Shown: positions 17,281 to 25,884, counted from the stretch's first letter. The stretch is 64,000 nt of DNA from an uncultured Coriobacteriaceae bacterium (GCA_902790135.1 CADAQM010000006.1:1-64000), one strand, 5' to 3'. The notes: generated from the sequence alone by a model not told the origin. Made by a program: numbers and translations.

Positions 17281-18837
17281 CTACATGAGCGGGGAGAACA
17301 GGCGCAGGAAGAGCATCCTCAGGCGCATGCCGGCACCAGGGGCGCGATAGCTCTCGGTCACCTCGCGTGACTGGGCGAACATCCACTCGAAGTCGCGCTT
17401 GGTGTCAGCGACGGCGTCGGAGCCGTAGTAGAGGCAGCCGTTCTCAAAGTGATGGTAGAGGCTGCGGTAGTCCATGTTGATGGTGCCGCAGGTGGCAAGC
17501 ACGTCGTCTGCCACGCTCATCTTGCAGTGGCAGAAGCCCGGCGTGTACTCGAAGATGCGTACGCCGTTGCGCACGAGGCTGTGGTAGTAGGAGCGCGTGA
17601 GCTCGTAGACCATCTTCTTGTCGGGTATGCCGGGCGTGATGACGCGCACGTCCACGCCACGCTTTGCGGCAAGGCCGAGGGCGTGGGTCATCTCGTCTGT
17701 GATGATGAGGTAGGGCGTGACAAACCACGCATAGCTCTGCGCGTACTCGGCGACCGAGATGTAGACGTCCTCGCCCACCATCTGGTCGTCCATCGGGCTG
17801 TCGGCGTAGGGAAGCACGAAGCCCTGGGCGTCGGGCGCGCTTGGTGGCTCGGGCAGGAAGTGGCGATAGGAGACGTCGTCGACGTCTGAGTCGCTCACCG
17901 CGTTCCACATCTCCAGGAAGGTGGCCGTGAGGCTCTTTACGGCCTTGCCCTCGAGACGAACGCCCGTGTCCTTCCAGTGGCCGAAGGGATGGGTGATGTT
18001 GAAGTACTCGTTGGCCAGGTTGTAGCCGCCGGTGTAACCCACCAGGCCGTCAATCACCGTCACCTTGCGGTGGTCGCGGTTGTTGAGGAAGAGGTTGAGG
18101 CCCGGCATGAAGGGGTTGAACACCTTTGCCTTGATTCCCACGGCCTCCAGGCGGTCGACGAAGTCGGTGTTGACGAAGCCCATGGACCCCATGTCGTCGT
18201 AGAACACGCGCACGTCCACACCAGCACGCACACGATCCTCCAGGACCCGCTGGATGGCGTGCCAGCTCTCGGCGTCCTCGATGGCGTGGTACTCCATGAA
18301 GATGAACTTCTGCGCACGCGCGAGGTCGCGCTTCTGCGCCTCGATGCCCTTTGCGGCGTCGTCGTAGTAGGTGATGGCCGTGTCCTCGTAGAGGGGGTAA
18401 CCCGACGCGCGGTGCACGTATCGCGCGATGTTGGCTGCGCGGTTATCCTGCTCGGAAAGCCGCCTGATGGAGTCCTCGCCGTCGGGCAGCAGGGGGAAGA
18501 GTCGCTCGTCGACCTTCTGGTAACGCTCCCGCATGGCCCGCGTGTGGCTGTTCAGGCCTACCAGCAGGTAGAGGGTGACGCCAAAGATGGGCATCGCCAT
18601 GATGAAGATGATCCACGACATCTTGAGGGACGACGGCCTGTTGTCGTTGTAGATGACAAGCACGATGAGCGCGGCGAGGAGGCGCGTGCCGATGGCGATC
18701 CACTCGGCCTGCTCGGCGAACTTGATGTTCATCACAAGGATGAACGCGACCTCCAGCACGATGGCGATTGCCGCAAAGACGGCGCGCTTGATGCCGTTTT
18801 GGACCGATGCCTCGGTCTCCATGGTGTTCGAGCTCAT
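17281..18837 (-). CDS. cls: Cardiolipin synthase (phospholipase D family)
   Basis: 518 residues. Condenses phosphatidylglycerol to cardiolipin at the inner membrane. Three N-terminal hydrophobic segments (about residues 18-37, 51-63, 73-94) precede two HKD catalytic motifs: H256-x-K258-x4-D263 and H437-x-K439-x4-D444. Length and layout are those of bacterial ClsA-type enzymes. The 64-bp gap to the thioesterase gene upstream and shared strand suggest co-transcription. Confidence 0.96.
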   Translation of the reverse strand: MSSNTMETEASVQNGIKRAVFAAIAIVLEVAFILVMNIKFAEQAEWIAIGTRLLAALIVLVIYNDNRPSSLKMSWIIFIMAMPIFGVTLYLLVGLNSHTRAMRERYQKVDERLFPLLPDGEDSIRRLSEQDNRAANIARYVHRASGYPLYEDTAITYYDDAAKGIEAQKRDLARAQKFIFMEYHAIEDAESWHAIQRVLEDRVRAGVDVRVFYDDMGSMGFVNTDFVDRLEAVGIKAKVFNPFMPGLNLFLNNRDHRKVTVIDGLVGYTGGYNLANEYFNITHPFGHWKDTGVRLEGKAVKSLTATFLEMWNAVSDSDVDDVSYRHFLPEPPSAPDAQGFVLPYADSPMDDQMVGEDVYISVAEYAQSYAWFVTPYLIITDEMTHALGLAAKRGVDVRVITPGIPDKKMVYELTRSYYHSLVRNGVRIFEYTPGFCHCKMSVADDVLATCGTINMDYRSLYHHFENGCLYYGSDAVADTKRDFEWMFAQSREVTESYRAPGAGMRLRMLFLRLFSPLM

Positions 18838-18901
18838 TGGTATCCCCTCAAAGACTGCCGTTGTCCCAGCTGCCGCAAGATGGTGGCCTGACGTGCCTGT
18901 C

Positions 18902-19312
18902 CTACGACCTCCTGAAGCAGGTGGCCGTCATCCGCGCGACCTGCGTGCCCAGCTCGTCGTGCACCTCGACAGTATAGAACCCCAACGAGCGTCCGCTCTT
19001 GTCGACGTCGCATGTGGCGATCAGGCGGTCTCCACGTGCGCCAGAGAGAAACTCGATGCTGTTCGAGACCGAGACGGTGGGCTTCTCGCCAACGTTGCAG
19101 GCCACGGCCAGCGCGTAGTCGGCGAGCGTGAAGATGGCACCTCCCATCACGCCGCCCATGGCGTTGCGGTGGATGGGCGCAATGTCGAACGCCGCGACCG
19201 CATGTCCCCGCGCGGCCTCGACGATCCTGCATCCGCAGGCATCGTAGGCAAAGAGGTCATGGGCAAAGAAGTCTCTGATCTGGTCGATGGGGGTGTCGTT
19301 GTCTAGGGTCAT
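18902..19312 (-). CDS. PaaI-type hotdog-fold thioesterase
   Basis: 136 residues, single hotdog domain. The motif HRNAMGGVMGGAIFTLADYALAVA (positions ~48-71) is the thioesterase active-site helix region of the 4HBT/PaaI family. The strands following (VSVSNSIEFLSGARGDRLIATC) complete the fold. Probably hydrolyses acyl- or aryl-CoA; whether it pairs with the phenylacetate-CoA ligase nearby (on the opposite strand) is speculation. Good ribosome site (gagagg). Confidence 0.88.
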   Translation of the reverse strand: MTLDNDTPIDQIRDFFAHDLFAYDACGCRIVEAARGHAVAAFDIAPIHRNAMGGVMGGAIFTLADYALAVACNVGEKPTVSVSNSIEFLSGARGDRLIATCDVDKSGRSLGFYTVEVHDELGTQVARMTATCFRRS

Positions 19313-19432
19313 GGCAGGTCCTCTCTGATTAGGCGGACCAGCTCATGGTAGAGGGACGGGGGCAAATCTCGAGGGCTCCGTGGCCAAGTGTTACCTCTTG
19401 GAAAACCGTTGGCAAATTGGTCAGAAAAGTCG

Positions 19433-19497
19433 TTGCCTTCGCGCAAATGGGTGTTACTATGTATGACAGGGTATAACCTAAACATACCAAGTCATAC
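19433..19497 (+). promoter_or_regulatory. Promoter and operator-like inverted repeat before the RelB/DinJ-like gene
   Basis: Possible -35 TTGCCT (19433-19438) and -10 TACTAT (19455-19460), 16 bases apart. Immediately after is an imperfect inverted repeat: 19461-19474 pairs with 19484-19497 at 12 of 14 positions (half-site GTATGAC..GGTAT), 21 bases before the start codon. Ribbon-helix-helix antitoxins usually repress from such sites; the assignment is by position. Confidence 0.5.
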
Positions 19498-19518
19498 CAT
19501 AAACGAAACACGGTCACC

Positions 19519-19719
19519 ATGTCAGACAAGATGACTCCAGTCGTAGCCAAGGTTCTGCCTGCCGAAAAGGAACGTTTCTTCGAGGCGACAGAGTCGATAG
19601 GTACCACACCCTCAAATGCGATTCGCATGTTCATTGCCGCTTTCAACAGGGCAGGAACATTTCCTTTCGAGGTAGGCGTCAAAGGTGTTTTAGGAAGGGC
19701 GGGCACGAGCAATGAGTAG
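19519..19719 (+). CDS. RelB/DinJ-family antitoxin-like ribbon-helix-helix protein
   Basis: 66 residues. A short basic strand (PVVAKVLPAEKERF) followed by TTPSNAIRMFIAAFNRAGTFPFEV is the signature of RelB/DinJ antitoxins, whose N-terminus binds DNA as a dimer and whose C-terminus wraps a RelE/YafQ toxin. The C-terminal neutralising part here is very short (GVKGVLGRAGTSNE) and no RelE-like gene follows. It may be an orphan regulator or a remnant. Base composition is clearly more AT-rich than the flanks, which suggests acquisition. Confidence 0.75.
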   Translation: MSDKMTPVVAKVLPAEKERFFEATESIGTTPSNAIRMFIAAFNRAGTFPFEVGVKGVLGRAGTSNE

Positions 19720-19837
19720 GAACATGCAATGGATGCAGCTGCGAGCCTTCATGTGGCTTGATCGGGTGTTCCCATGTGCCTACTTCTCGCGCATGCGCTC
19801 TGCATGCATGTCTCGCTGCATGCATCCGCAGTGGTAA
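19712..19837 (+). CDS. Small overlapping open frame of unknown status
   Basis: 41 codons beginning in the last codons of the antitoxin-like gene (ATGAGTAG overlap), an arrangement seen for toxins coupled to antitoxins. The peptide (starts MSRNMQWMQLRAF, seven further Met and several Cys) resembles no known toxin and is far too short for RelE/YafQ. Either a decayed toxin remnant or chance. Confidence 0.25.
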   Translation: MSRNMQWMQLRAFMWLDRVFPCAYFSRMRSACMSRCMHPQW

Positions 19838-20046
19838 GACAGCCATAAACACACCCCACCAGGGGGTGTGACAGCGCCCAGGGCAGGGGGCGGGAGATGT
19901 CTCGTTGGCGTCTCCCGCCCCTGCTGTATGGGAGCGATTCCACGTTGTGAATGAGTCATGGTTGCCGTCAAAGGGTATGGACACCGGATGGCCGACCGCA
20001 TAAGCTACCACAGACCTGTTGGGCCATACCAAAAGGAGGTATGACA
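19720..20046. other. 327-base stretch with hairpins and no clear gene
   Basis: Apart from the doubtful 41-codon frame, this gap holds two stem-loops. One is 19850-19857 with 19863-19870 (8 bp). A larger one is 19883-19897 with 19911-19924 (about 14 bp with one bulged G). The second is GC-rich and may end transcription of the antitoxin-like gene. No T-run follows. Confidence 0.6.
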
Positions 20047-20274
20047 ATGACGCAGATCAAGGACATGCGCCAACTCGAGCGCAAGGTGTTCGAAGCCTGC
20101 TACAACGGCTGGTATCTGAGTGGCCAGTACAAGGCAGTGTTCTTCGGGCACGAGAGGCTCTTTGAGGCGGACAGCATCCGTCTGCTGGCACGGGAGGTCG
20201 AGAAGTGGTTTGCCTCGCATGCAGAGCACCACGGCAACGACATCCTCCTCGTCAAGTACAACAAGGCCATCTAG
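20047..20274 (+). CDS. Small hypothetical protein
   Basis: 75 residues. Start chosen at 20047 because the strong aaaggaggt ribosome site lies 6 bases before it; the in-frame ATG at 20041 is too close. The peptide (MTQIKDMRQLERKVFEACYNGWYLSGQYKAV...) looks mixed alpha/beta and soluble, with no known motif recognised. A strong hairpin follows, so it is a monocistronic unit. Function unknown. Confidence 0.65.
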   Translation: MTQIKDMRQLERKVFEACYNGWYLSGQYKAVFFGHERLFEADSIRLLAREVEKWFASHAEHHGNDILLVKYNKAI

Positions 20275-20322
20275 GGAGCCTTGGGCGGCCATGATGCCGC
20301 AAAGACACATCTGAATACAAGG

Positions 20323-20346
20323 ACGGCCCCTCGCGAGAGGGGCCGT
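20323..20346. terminator. Bidirectional hairpin terminator
   Basis: Perfect 10-bp stem (20323-20332 with 20337-20346) and GCGA tetraloop, between the small hypothetical gene and the convergent serA copy. Confidence 0.8.
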
Positions 20347-20399
20347 TGCTCGTTCTAATGCATTGGGCTAGGGGAGAAGCCCCTGGCTTGTTTTGTTGC

Positions 20400-21572
20400 T
20401 TAGCTTGCAGGGGCAACCATGCGCGTGCGATAGACGCCCTCGATCTCGCTGATATGCTCGACGACGCTGTAGTCCCACGGTCCGCTCGTCTCGATGAGCG
20501 TGGTGGCGTTGTCGCCGCGGCGCTTGTTGGCCATGTTCTCGATATTCAGGCCACACTCGGCGATGATCTGGGTGAACTGGCCGATCATGTTGGGGATGTT
20601 GCGGTGCAGCACCACGATGCGCTCGTCGGTCTGGATGGGTCCCAGGTTGACGTCGCCGAAGTTGACCGAGTTGACGATGTTGCCCTCGAGCAGGTAGCTC
20701 TGAAGCTGGTCAACTGCCATGGCGGCGCAGTTGGCCTCCGCCTCGCGTGTGGAGGCGCCCAGGTGGGAGAGCACGAGGGCGTTCTTCATATGCGTGGTGG
20801 TCGGGTTGGCAAAGTCGGTCACATAGCGGCGTACGTGCCCGTTCTCGAGCGCGCGGGCCATGGCCTGCTCGTCCACCAGCACGTCGCGGGCGAAGTTGAG
20901 GAAGACGACCCCATCCTTGGTCTGGGCGATCTGGTCACGGCCAATCATGCCGCGCGTGTTGTCGTTTGCCGGAACGTGGATGGTGATGTAGTCAGCGTTC
21001 TCGAGGATCTCGCCCAGGCGCTGCACATAGTGCACGTGGCGGTCGAGGCTCCAGGCGGCCATGATCGAGAGGTAGGGGTCAAAGCCGAGCACGTGCATGC
21101 CCAGGCTGCGGCCGGCGTTTGCCACCATGGCGCCGATGGCGCCGAGGCCGATGACGCCGAGGGTCTTGCCGGCGATCTCGCTGCCGCCAAACTGGTTCTT
21201 CGCCTTCTCGGCATCTGCGGCAACCTGCTCGTCGTCGGCGTGGTCGTTTACCCACTCCGCGCTACCCATGATGTCGCGGGAGGCCATGAGCATGCCGGCC
21301 ACGACAAGCTCCTTGACGGCATTGGCGTTGGCGCCAGGCGTGTTGAAGACGACCGTGCCCTGCTCGGTGCAGCGGTCGATGGGGATGTTGTTGACGCCTG
21401 CGCCGGCGCGAGCGATGGCCAGAAGGCTATCCGGCAGCTCCAGCTCGTGCATGTTGGTGCTGCGCACGATTGCGGCGTCTGCCACGGAGAGGCTCTTGGC
21501 GGGGGCGAAGGTCTTATAGAGCTTGTCCAGTCCGGACTGTGAGATGTTGTTCATGCAGTGAACGCGATACAT
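20400..21572 (-). CDS. serA: D-3-phosphoglycerate dehydrogenase-family protein, copy 1
   Basis: 390 residues from the ATG at 21572 (aaaggagcgtca in front). NAD-dependent 2-hydroxyacid dehydrogenase fold: substrate loop GAGVNNIPID, NAD motif GVIGLGAIGAMVANAGRSLG, catalytic Arg (NFARD) and His (SHLGAST), then a C-terminal ACT domain (IVVLHRNIPNMIGQFTQII). First step of serine synthesis from 3-phosphoglycerate. No Glu is seen between the Arg and His where the D-F-x-x-E of other enzymes would supply the third catalytic residue (TDFANPTTTH here). Last gene of the serC-serA-serA set and more diverged than copy 2, so its substrate may differ. Confidence 0.87.
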   Translation of the reverse strand: MYRVHCMNNISQSGLDKLYKTFAPAKSLSVADAAIVRSTNMHELELPDSLLAIARAGAGVNNIPIDRCTEQGTVVFNTPGANANAVKELVVAGMLMASRDIMGSAEWVNDHADDEQVAADAEKAKNQFGGSEIAGKTLGVIGLGAIGAMVANAGRSLGMHVLGFDPYLSIMAAWSLDRHVHYVQRLGEILENADYITIHVPANDNTRGMIGRDQIAQTKDGVVFLNFARDVLVDEQAMARALENGHVRRYVTDFANPTTTHMKNALVLSHLGASTREAEANCAAMAVDQLQSYLLEGNIVNSVNFGDVNLGPIQTDERIVVLHRNIPNMIGQFTQIIAECGLNIENMANKRRGDNATTLIETSGPWDYSVVEHISEIEGVYRTRMVAPAS

Positions 21573-21710
21573 TGACGCTCCTTTTGCATCGGTATCAATG
21601 AGTGCCATCCGATTCTACGACGGCTTTGCCCAAAGGGACATAAGGTGCTGTAAACCAACAGAAGACGTACGATGCCCGTGAAATCTGGGTATCGTGCAGC
21701 CGCATGCAAA

Positions 21711-21740
21711 AGGGCACTCGCCCTTGGGGACGAGCGCCCT
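21711..21740 (-). terminator. Hairpin after serA copy 2
   Basis: 10-bp stem (21711-21720 with 21731-21740). Its one mismatch becomes a G-U pair on the minus strand, and a TTTT-containing tail follows on that strand. Fits a terminator or partial terminator between the two serA copies. Confidence 0.65.
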
Positions 21741-21762
21741 CGCGTGCTGGGAGGTGGCGCGT

Positions 21763-22929
21763 TTACTGGTGGATGGCGCGCACGCGGTAGATGCCGTCGA
21801 CCTTGGCCAGCCTCTCGATGACGTCGTCGGAGACGATGTTGCTGAGCTCGAGCAGGCAGTAGGCGATCTCGCCGCGGCTCTTGTCGACCATGTTCTCGAT
21901 GTTGATGTCGGAGGAGGAGATGATCGAGGTGATCTGGCCGATCATGTTCGGGCGGTTGAGGTGGAACACGGCCAGGCGCATGGCGCCCTCCATCGGGCCC
22001 ATATCGACCGCGTCATAGTTGACCGAGTTGGTGATGTTGCCGTTGAGCAGGTAGTCGCGCAGCTCGTCAGCGGCCATGATGGCGCAGTTGTCCTCGGCCT
22101 CCTTGGTCGAGGCACCCAGATGCGGCGTGACGGTGGCGTGAGCCATGCTGGTGGTCACGGAGTTGGCAAAGTCGGTCATGTAGCGACGGATGTGACCCTC
22201 CTGCAGGGCCTCGGCCATGGCACGCTCGTCCACGAGGGCATCGCGGGCGTAGTTGAGCACCACGGCTCCGTCGCGCATGGCGGCAATCTGGTCGCGGCCG
22301 ATCATGCCTTTGGTCTTGGCCGTAGCGGGCACGTGGATGGTGATGTAGTCGCAGTTGGCCCAGATCTCGGAGATGTGCTGGACGTGGCGCACGTGACGGT
22401 CAAGGCTCCAGGCGTACTTGACCGAGAGGTAGGGGTCATAGCCGTACACGTGCATGCCCAGGCTGCGGCCGGCGTTTGCCACCATGGCGCCGATGGCGCC
22501 CAGGCCGATGACGCCGAGGTTCTTGCCCGCAAGCTCGGTGCCGGCGAAATCCTTCTTCGCCTTCTCGGCAGCCTTGCCCACGTTGGGGTCGTCGGAGTTC
22601 TCGTCGACCCATTCGATTCCGCCCACGATGTCGCGTGCGGCGAGCAGCATGCCGGCAATGACCATCTCCTTGACGCCGTTGGCGTTGGCGCCAGGCGTGT
22701 TGAAGACGACGATGCCCTTCTCGGCACAGCGGTCGAGGGGGATGTTGTTGACACCGGCGCCGCAGCGGGCGACGGCGAGCAGCTCATCGGAGAAATCGAT
22801 GTCGTGGAGGCTGGCAGAGCGGACCATGATGGCCTCGGCCTCGTCGATGTTCTCCGTGAGGCCAAAGCCCTCGCCAAGGCGGTCGGTGCCCACCTTCGCG
22901 ATGTTGTTGAGGCAGTGTACCTTGTACAT
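21763..22929 (-). CDS. serA: D-3-phosphoglycerate dehydrogenase-family protein, copy 2
   Basis: 388 residues, paralog of the gene downstream. Same features: GAGVNNIPLD, GVIGLGAIGAMVANAGRSLG, NYARD, TPHLGAST and a C-terminal ACT domain (LAVFHLNRPNMIGQITSII). A 73-base segment coding for the NAD motif (22447-22519) is identical to copy 1 except for one base. It lies 71 bp downstream of serC, with a hairpin in the gap, so it is the likelier serine-pathway enzyme. Like copy 1, it lacks the usual Glu between the catalytic Arg and His (TDFANSVTTS). Confidence 0.9.
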   Translation of the reverse strand: MYKVHCLNNIAKVGTDRLGEGFGLTENIDEAEAIMVRSASLHDIDFSDELLAVARCGAGVNNIPLDRCAEKGIVVFNTPGANANGVKEMVIAGMLLAARDIVGGIEWVDENSDDPNVGKAAEKAKKDFAGTELAGKNLGVIGLGAIGAMVANAGRSLGMHVYGYDPYLSVKYAWSLDRHVRHVQHISEIWANCDYITIHVPATAKTKGMIGRDQIAAMRDGAVVLNYARDALVDERAMAEALQEGHIRRYMTDFANSVTTSMAHATVTPHLGASTKEAEDNCAIMAADELRDYLLNGNITNSVNYDAVDMGPMEGAMRLAVFHLNRPNMIGQITSIISSSDINIENMVDKSRGEIAYCLLELSNIVSDDVIERLAKVDGIYRVRAIHQ

Positions 22930-22953
22930 AGCGAATCCTTATCGTCTAAAGAA

Positions 22954-22987
22954 GGGGAGCAGAAGGGGGTAGCCCCCTCTGCCCCCC
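22954..22987 (-). terminator. Hairpin between serC and serA copy 2
   Basis: A GC-rich imperfect stem (22954-22969 with 22973-22987) and 3-base loop in the 71-bp gap. No T-run follows on the minus strand, so it may be a processing or partial stop site. Confidence 0.4.
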
Positions 22988-23000
22988 GTGACAGTGACCG

Positions 23001-24092
23001 TTAGTGCTTGGCCTCGAAGTCCTTCATGAAGGCGACGAGGGCCTCGACGCCCTCTATGGGCATCGCGTTGTAGATCGAGGCGCGCATGCCGCCCACGGAA
23101 CGGTGGCCCTTGAGGTTCTCCAGGCCTGCGGCCTTGGACTCCTTGACGAAGAGGGCGTCAAGGTCGGTGTCGCCGGTGACGAAGGGCACGTTCATGAGCG
23201 AACGGTCCTCCTTGCGCACGGTGCCCTTGAAGAGCTCGGAGGCGTCGAGGTAGTCGTAGAGCACCTGGGCCTTGGCCAGGTTGTGCTGGTAGATCCCCTC
23301 GAGGCCGCCCTGGGACTTGAGCCACTTGAAGACCTTGCCGCACATGTAGATGGACCAGCAGTTGGGCGTGTTGTAGAGCGAGTTGGCGTTAACCTGGGGG
23401 CGCCACTGCATCATGATGGGCACGTCGGCAAGGTCGTCCTCGGGGATGAGGTCCTCGCGCACCACGACGATGGCGAGGCCGGCGGGACCGACGTTCTTCT
23501 GCACGCCGCCGTAGATGACGCCGTACTTGCTGACGTCTACCGGCTGGGAGAGGAACATCGAGCTCACGTCGGAGACCAGGATCTTGCCCTTGGTGTTGGG
23601 CAGCTCGTGGTAGACGGTGCCGTAGATGGTGTTGTTCTCGCAGATGTAGACGTAGTCGGCGTCCTCGCGAACGGGCAGGTCGGAGCAGTCGGGGATGTAG
23701 GAGAAGGTCTTGTCGGCGCTGGTTGCGATCTCCTGGGCGTCAATGAAGCGCTTGGCCTCTGCCAGGGCCTTCTTGGACCACATGCCGGTGTTGATGTAGT
23801 CGGCCTTGCCGGAGGCGCCGGGGAGCTTGCAGAGGTTCAGCGGGATGGCTGCGAACTGCTGGTGCGCGCCACCCTGCAGGAAGAGCACCTTGTAGTTGGA
23901 GGGGATGCCCATAAGGTCGCGCAGATCGGCCTCTGCCTCGTCGATGATGTCCTGGAACATCTGAGAGCGATGGCTCATCTCATTGACGCTCATGCCGCAA
24001 CCGCGGTAGTCGAGCATCTCGTCGGCGGCTTCCTGGAGGACTGCCTCGGGCAGCACTGCCGGGCCTGCTGAGAAGTTATAGACTCTGCTCAT
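23001..24092 (-). CDS. serC: Phosphoserine aminotransferase
   Basis: 363 residues from the ATG at 24092 (aaaggt upstream). PLP enzyme converting 3-phosphohydroxypyruvate and glutamate to phosphoserine. Begins with the diagnostic VYNFSAGPAVLPE; phosphate-binding GGAHQQFAAIPLNL; PLP Asp/Ser region SDVSSMFLSQPVD; and the lysine site YGGVQKNVGPAGLAIV. The C-terminus HRSVGGMRASIYNAMP is also conserved. First gene of a serC-serA-serA operon; no serB is adjacent. Confidence 0.97.
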   Translation of the reverse strand: MSRVYNFSAGPAVLPEAVLQEAADEMLDYRGCGMSVNEMSHRSQMFQDIIDEAEADLRDLMGIPSNYKVLFLQGGAHQQFAAIPLNLCKLPGASGKADYINTGMWSKKALAEAKRFIDAQEIATSADKTFSYIPDCSDLPVREDADYVYICENNTIYGTVYHELPNTKGKILVSDVSSMFLSQPVDVSKYGVIYGGVQKNVGPAGLAIVVVREDLIPEDDLADVPIMMQWRPQVNANSLYNTPNCWSIYMCGKVFKWLKSQGGLEGIYQHNLAKAQVLYDYLDASELFKGTVRKEDRSLMNVPFVTGDTDLDALFVKESKAAGLENLKGHRSVGGMRASIYNAMPIEGVEALVAFMKDFEAKH

Positions 24093-24122
24093 TGCTTTCA
24101 ACCTTTCAGGTCGTTTAACTTG

Positions 24123-24170
24123 CCTGCCCATTCTAGTATGGGCAGGGGAAAGCGCCCCCAAATGTGGGGG
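24123..24170. promoter_or_regulatory. Two short hairpins in the serC leader region
   Basis: Arms 24123-24130/24139-24146 (8 bp) and 24155-24160/24165-24170 (6 bp, AATG loop) lie 31-78 bases upstream of the serC start, in a patch followed by AT-rich sequence. They could be an operator or leader structures; no leader peptide was seen. Confidence 0.35.
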
Positions 24171-24282
24171 TCGGTTAACTTAGTTATTACCTTTGTGGAT
24201 GCTCTCTACATAACGTCTGCGGAAAAAACGAACGACTTTGCTGAGACGGCACTTGCAATAGCAACAGGTGATGTGCTAAAAG

Positions 24283-24311
24283 GCCAGCTCGCCTTCGTGG
24301 GGCGAGCTGGC
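24283..24311 (-). terminator. Terminator of the L,D-transpeptidase gene
   Basis: Perfect 11-bp stem (24283-24293 with 24301-24311) with a 7-base loop. On the minus strand it is followed by TTTT, ten bases after the gene stop: a standard intrinsic terminator. Confidence 0.88.
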
Positions 24312-24320
24312 TGAAAGTCG

Positions 24321-25799
24321 TTACTCGTGGATGTAGACGGTATCGCCCACCTTGACGAGGTTGAAGAGCTCCTCGGCCTTCTCGAACGGCAGGTTGATGC
24401 AGCCGTGGCTGCCCCACCAGGAGCGGATGTCGCCGCCGAAGTCCGAGCGCCAGGTGGCGTCATGGAAGCCGTAGTCGTAGTTGAGGAAGGGCATCCAGTA
24501 GTACACGAACGACTCGTAGTCAGGCTTCTTGTCATCGTTGCGGTCCGCGCCCACGAGAGTGGTGTTGGTGTCCTTGGCCTGGATGTGGAAGGTGCCCTGC
24601 GGCGTGGCGTGCATCTCCTGGTACTCGGAGTCCCAGCCACCGGTCACGCAGTAGGAGTCCCAGATCACCTTGCCATCCTCGTCGTAGAAGCGCACGAACT
24701 GCGTGGAGAGGTTGACGTCGAGGTGGCGTCCGCGCTCCTTGGCGCCGGGGGTCGCTGCCGGCTTGGTCTCGATGGCGGTGCGCTTGACTTGGGCGTCGGT
24801 ACCCGGCTCCTTCTCGAGGGCGCGGTGGATGTCGGTGCAGGTGGCACCCACATCGAGGGCCCAGACGTGCTCCTCGTCGGTTGCGTTGCCAGCTTCCTTG
24901 ATTGCGTCATTTGCTTTGACCCATTTCGGAACGCCAGAGACGTCAACTTCCTGCTCGTCGGTGAAGCTAATCCAGTTGATGAGAGTCTGCTTGTCGACGG
25001 TGGCGACTTCCTTGCCGTCGCACATGACAGGGAGGTCCCTGGCGATCATGCCGTTGGCCTTCTCGATGGAGGCAGCGAGCTTCTTGTCCTTCGAGTTGAT
25101 TCTGGGTTGCAGGAGCACGCTGCCATCAAGGACGAGGTTGGGATTCAGCTCGCGATAGGCGACCTCGACCTTCTCGGTGACCTTGTCCGCATCAAGGGCG
25201 GTACCAATCGCCTCGGGGACCACCACAAACGACTTGCTCTCATCGTCATAGGCGCCGGTTGCGTTGGTGGGCTGCTCGGCGTCCTTGTTGTAGCTTTCCA
25301 CGGCGTTGTTGACGATGGTGGCCAGAGCCTCCTCATCGCTCTCGACCTGAGCATCGATGAGCATGTGCTTAGGCGAGATTAGCTGGGGGAGCCAGAGAAC
25401 CGGATTGGTGCGCGCGAGCGCCTCGGTGGCAACTTGGGTGCCCTCGGTGGAGAGTCCAATGTCCCCAGAAGTGATGGTGAGGTCGAAACCGTCCTCGTTG
25501 GTGATGTGCTGTTCGTACGAGGTGGCACGGTCTTGGATGGCGTTGGCCAGCTGCTCGGTTGTCATGAGGCTTGCGTCGACGCCGTCAACGGTGGTGCCGG
25601 GGGTGAAGTGACTCGAGAAGTACCAAGTGCCGATGGCATAGGCTACGGCGAGGATGGCGACGATGGTCGTGCGGATGACAGAGCGGCGCTTGCGCTTTGC
25701 GGCCTTGGCCGAGCCGCTCCATGTGGTGGAGGGGGCCATCCCTGAAACGCCTGCAGTGGTATCCGTGTTCTTAGAGGTGGTGTCTGTGCTTGCTGCCAC
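24321..25799 (-). CDS. L,D-transpeptidase (YkuD) with peptidoglycan-binding domain
   Basis: 492 residues from a GTG at 25799 with ggag six bases upstream. A basic cytosolic N-terminus (KAAKRKRRS) precedes one membrane anchor (VIRTTIVAILAVAYAIGTWYF). The central region has two copies of the PG_binding_4-like fold (TTVDGVDASLMTTEQLANAI). The YkuD catalytic domain is at the C-terminus, with the active-site SHGCINLP (His, Cys). It cross-links peptidoglycan stems in 3-3 fashion outside the membrane, as in VanW/YkuD-type proteins of Coriobacteriia and Clostridia. Preceded by its own AT-rich promoter region. Confidence 0.93.
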   Translation of the reverse strand: MAASTDTTSKNTDTTAGVSGMAPSTTWSGSAKAAKRKRRSVIRTTIVAILAVAYAIGTWYFSSHFTPGTTVDGVDASLMTTEQLANAIQDRATSYEQHITNEDGFDLTITSGDIGLSTEGTQVATEALARTNPVLWLPQLISPKHMLIDAQVESDEEALATIVNNAVESYNKDAEQPTNATGAYDDESKSFVVVPEAIGTALDADKVTEKVEVAYRELNPNLVLDGSVLLQPRINSKDKKLAASIEKANGMIARDLPVMCDGKEVATVDKQTLINWISFTDEQEVDVSGVPKWVKANDAIKEAGNATDEEHVWALDVGATCTDIHRALEKEPGTDAQVKRTAIETKPAATPGAKERGRHLDVNLSTQFVRFYDEDGKVIWDSYCVTGGWDSEYQEMHATPQGTFHIQAKDTNTTLVGADRNDDKKPDYESFVYYWMPFLNYDYGFHDATWRSDFGGDIRSWWGSHGCINLPFEKAEELFNLVKVGDTVYIHE

Positions 25800-25853
25800 G
25801 CGCGACTCCAATGAAAGGCTGTAATTGTCCCACGGGGACGTATGCGGGCAACA

Positions 25854-25884
25854 ATAATACCCTACGTGAGTATTTATTGGGCAA
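25854..25884 (-). promoter_or_regulatory. Possible promoter for the L,D-transpeptidase gene
   Basis: Read on the minus strand: TTGCCC (25884-25879) and TATTAT (25859-25854) separated by 19 bases, about 55 bases upstream of the start. The wide spacing makes this tentative. Confidence 0.3.
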
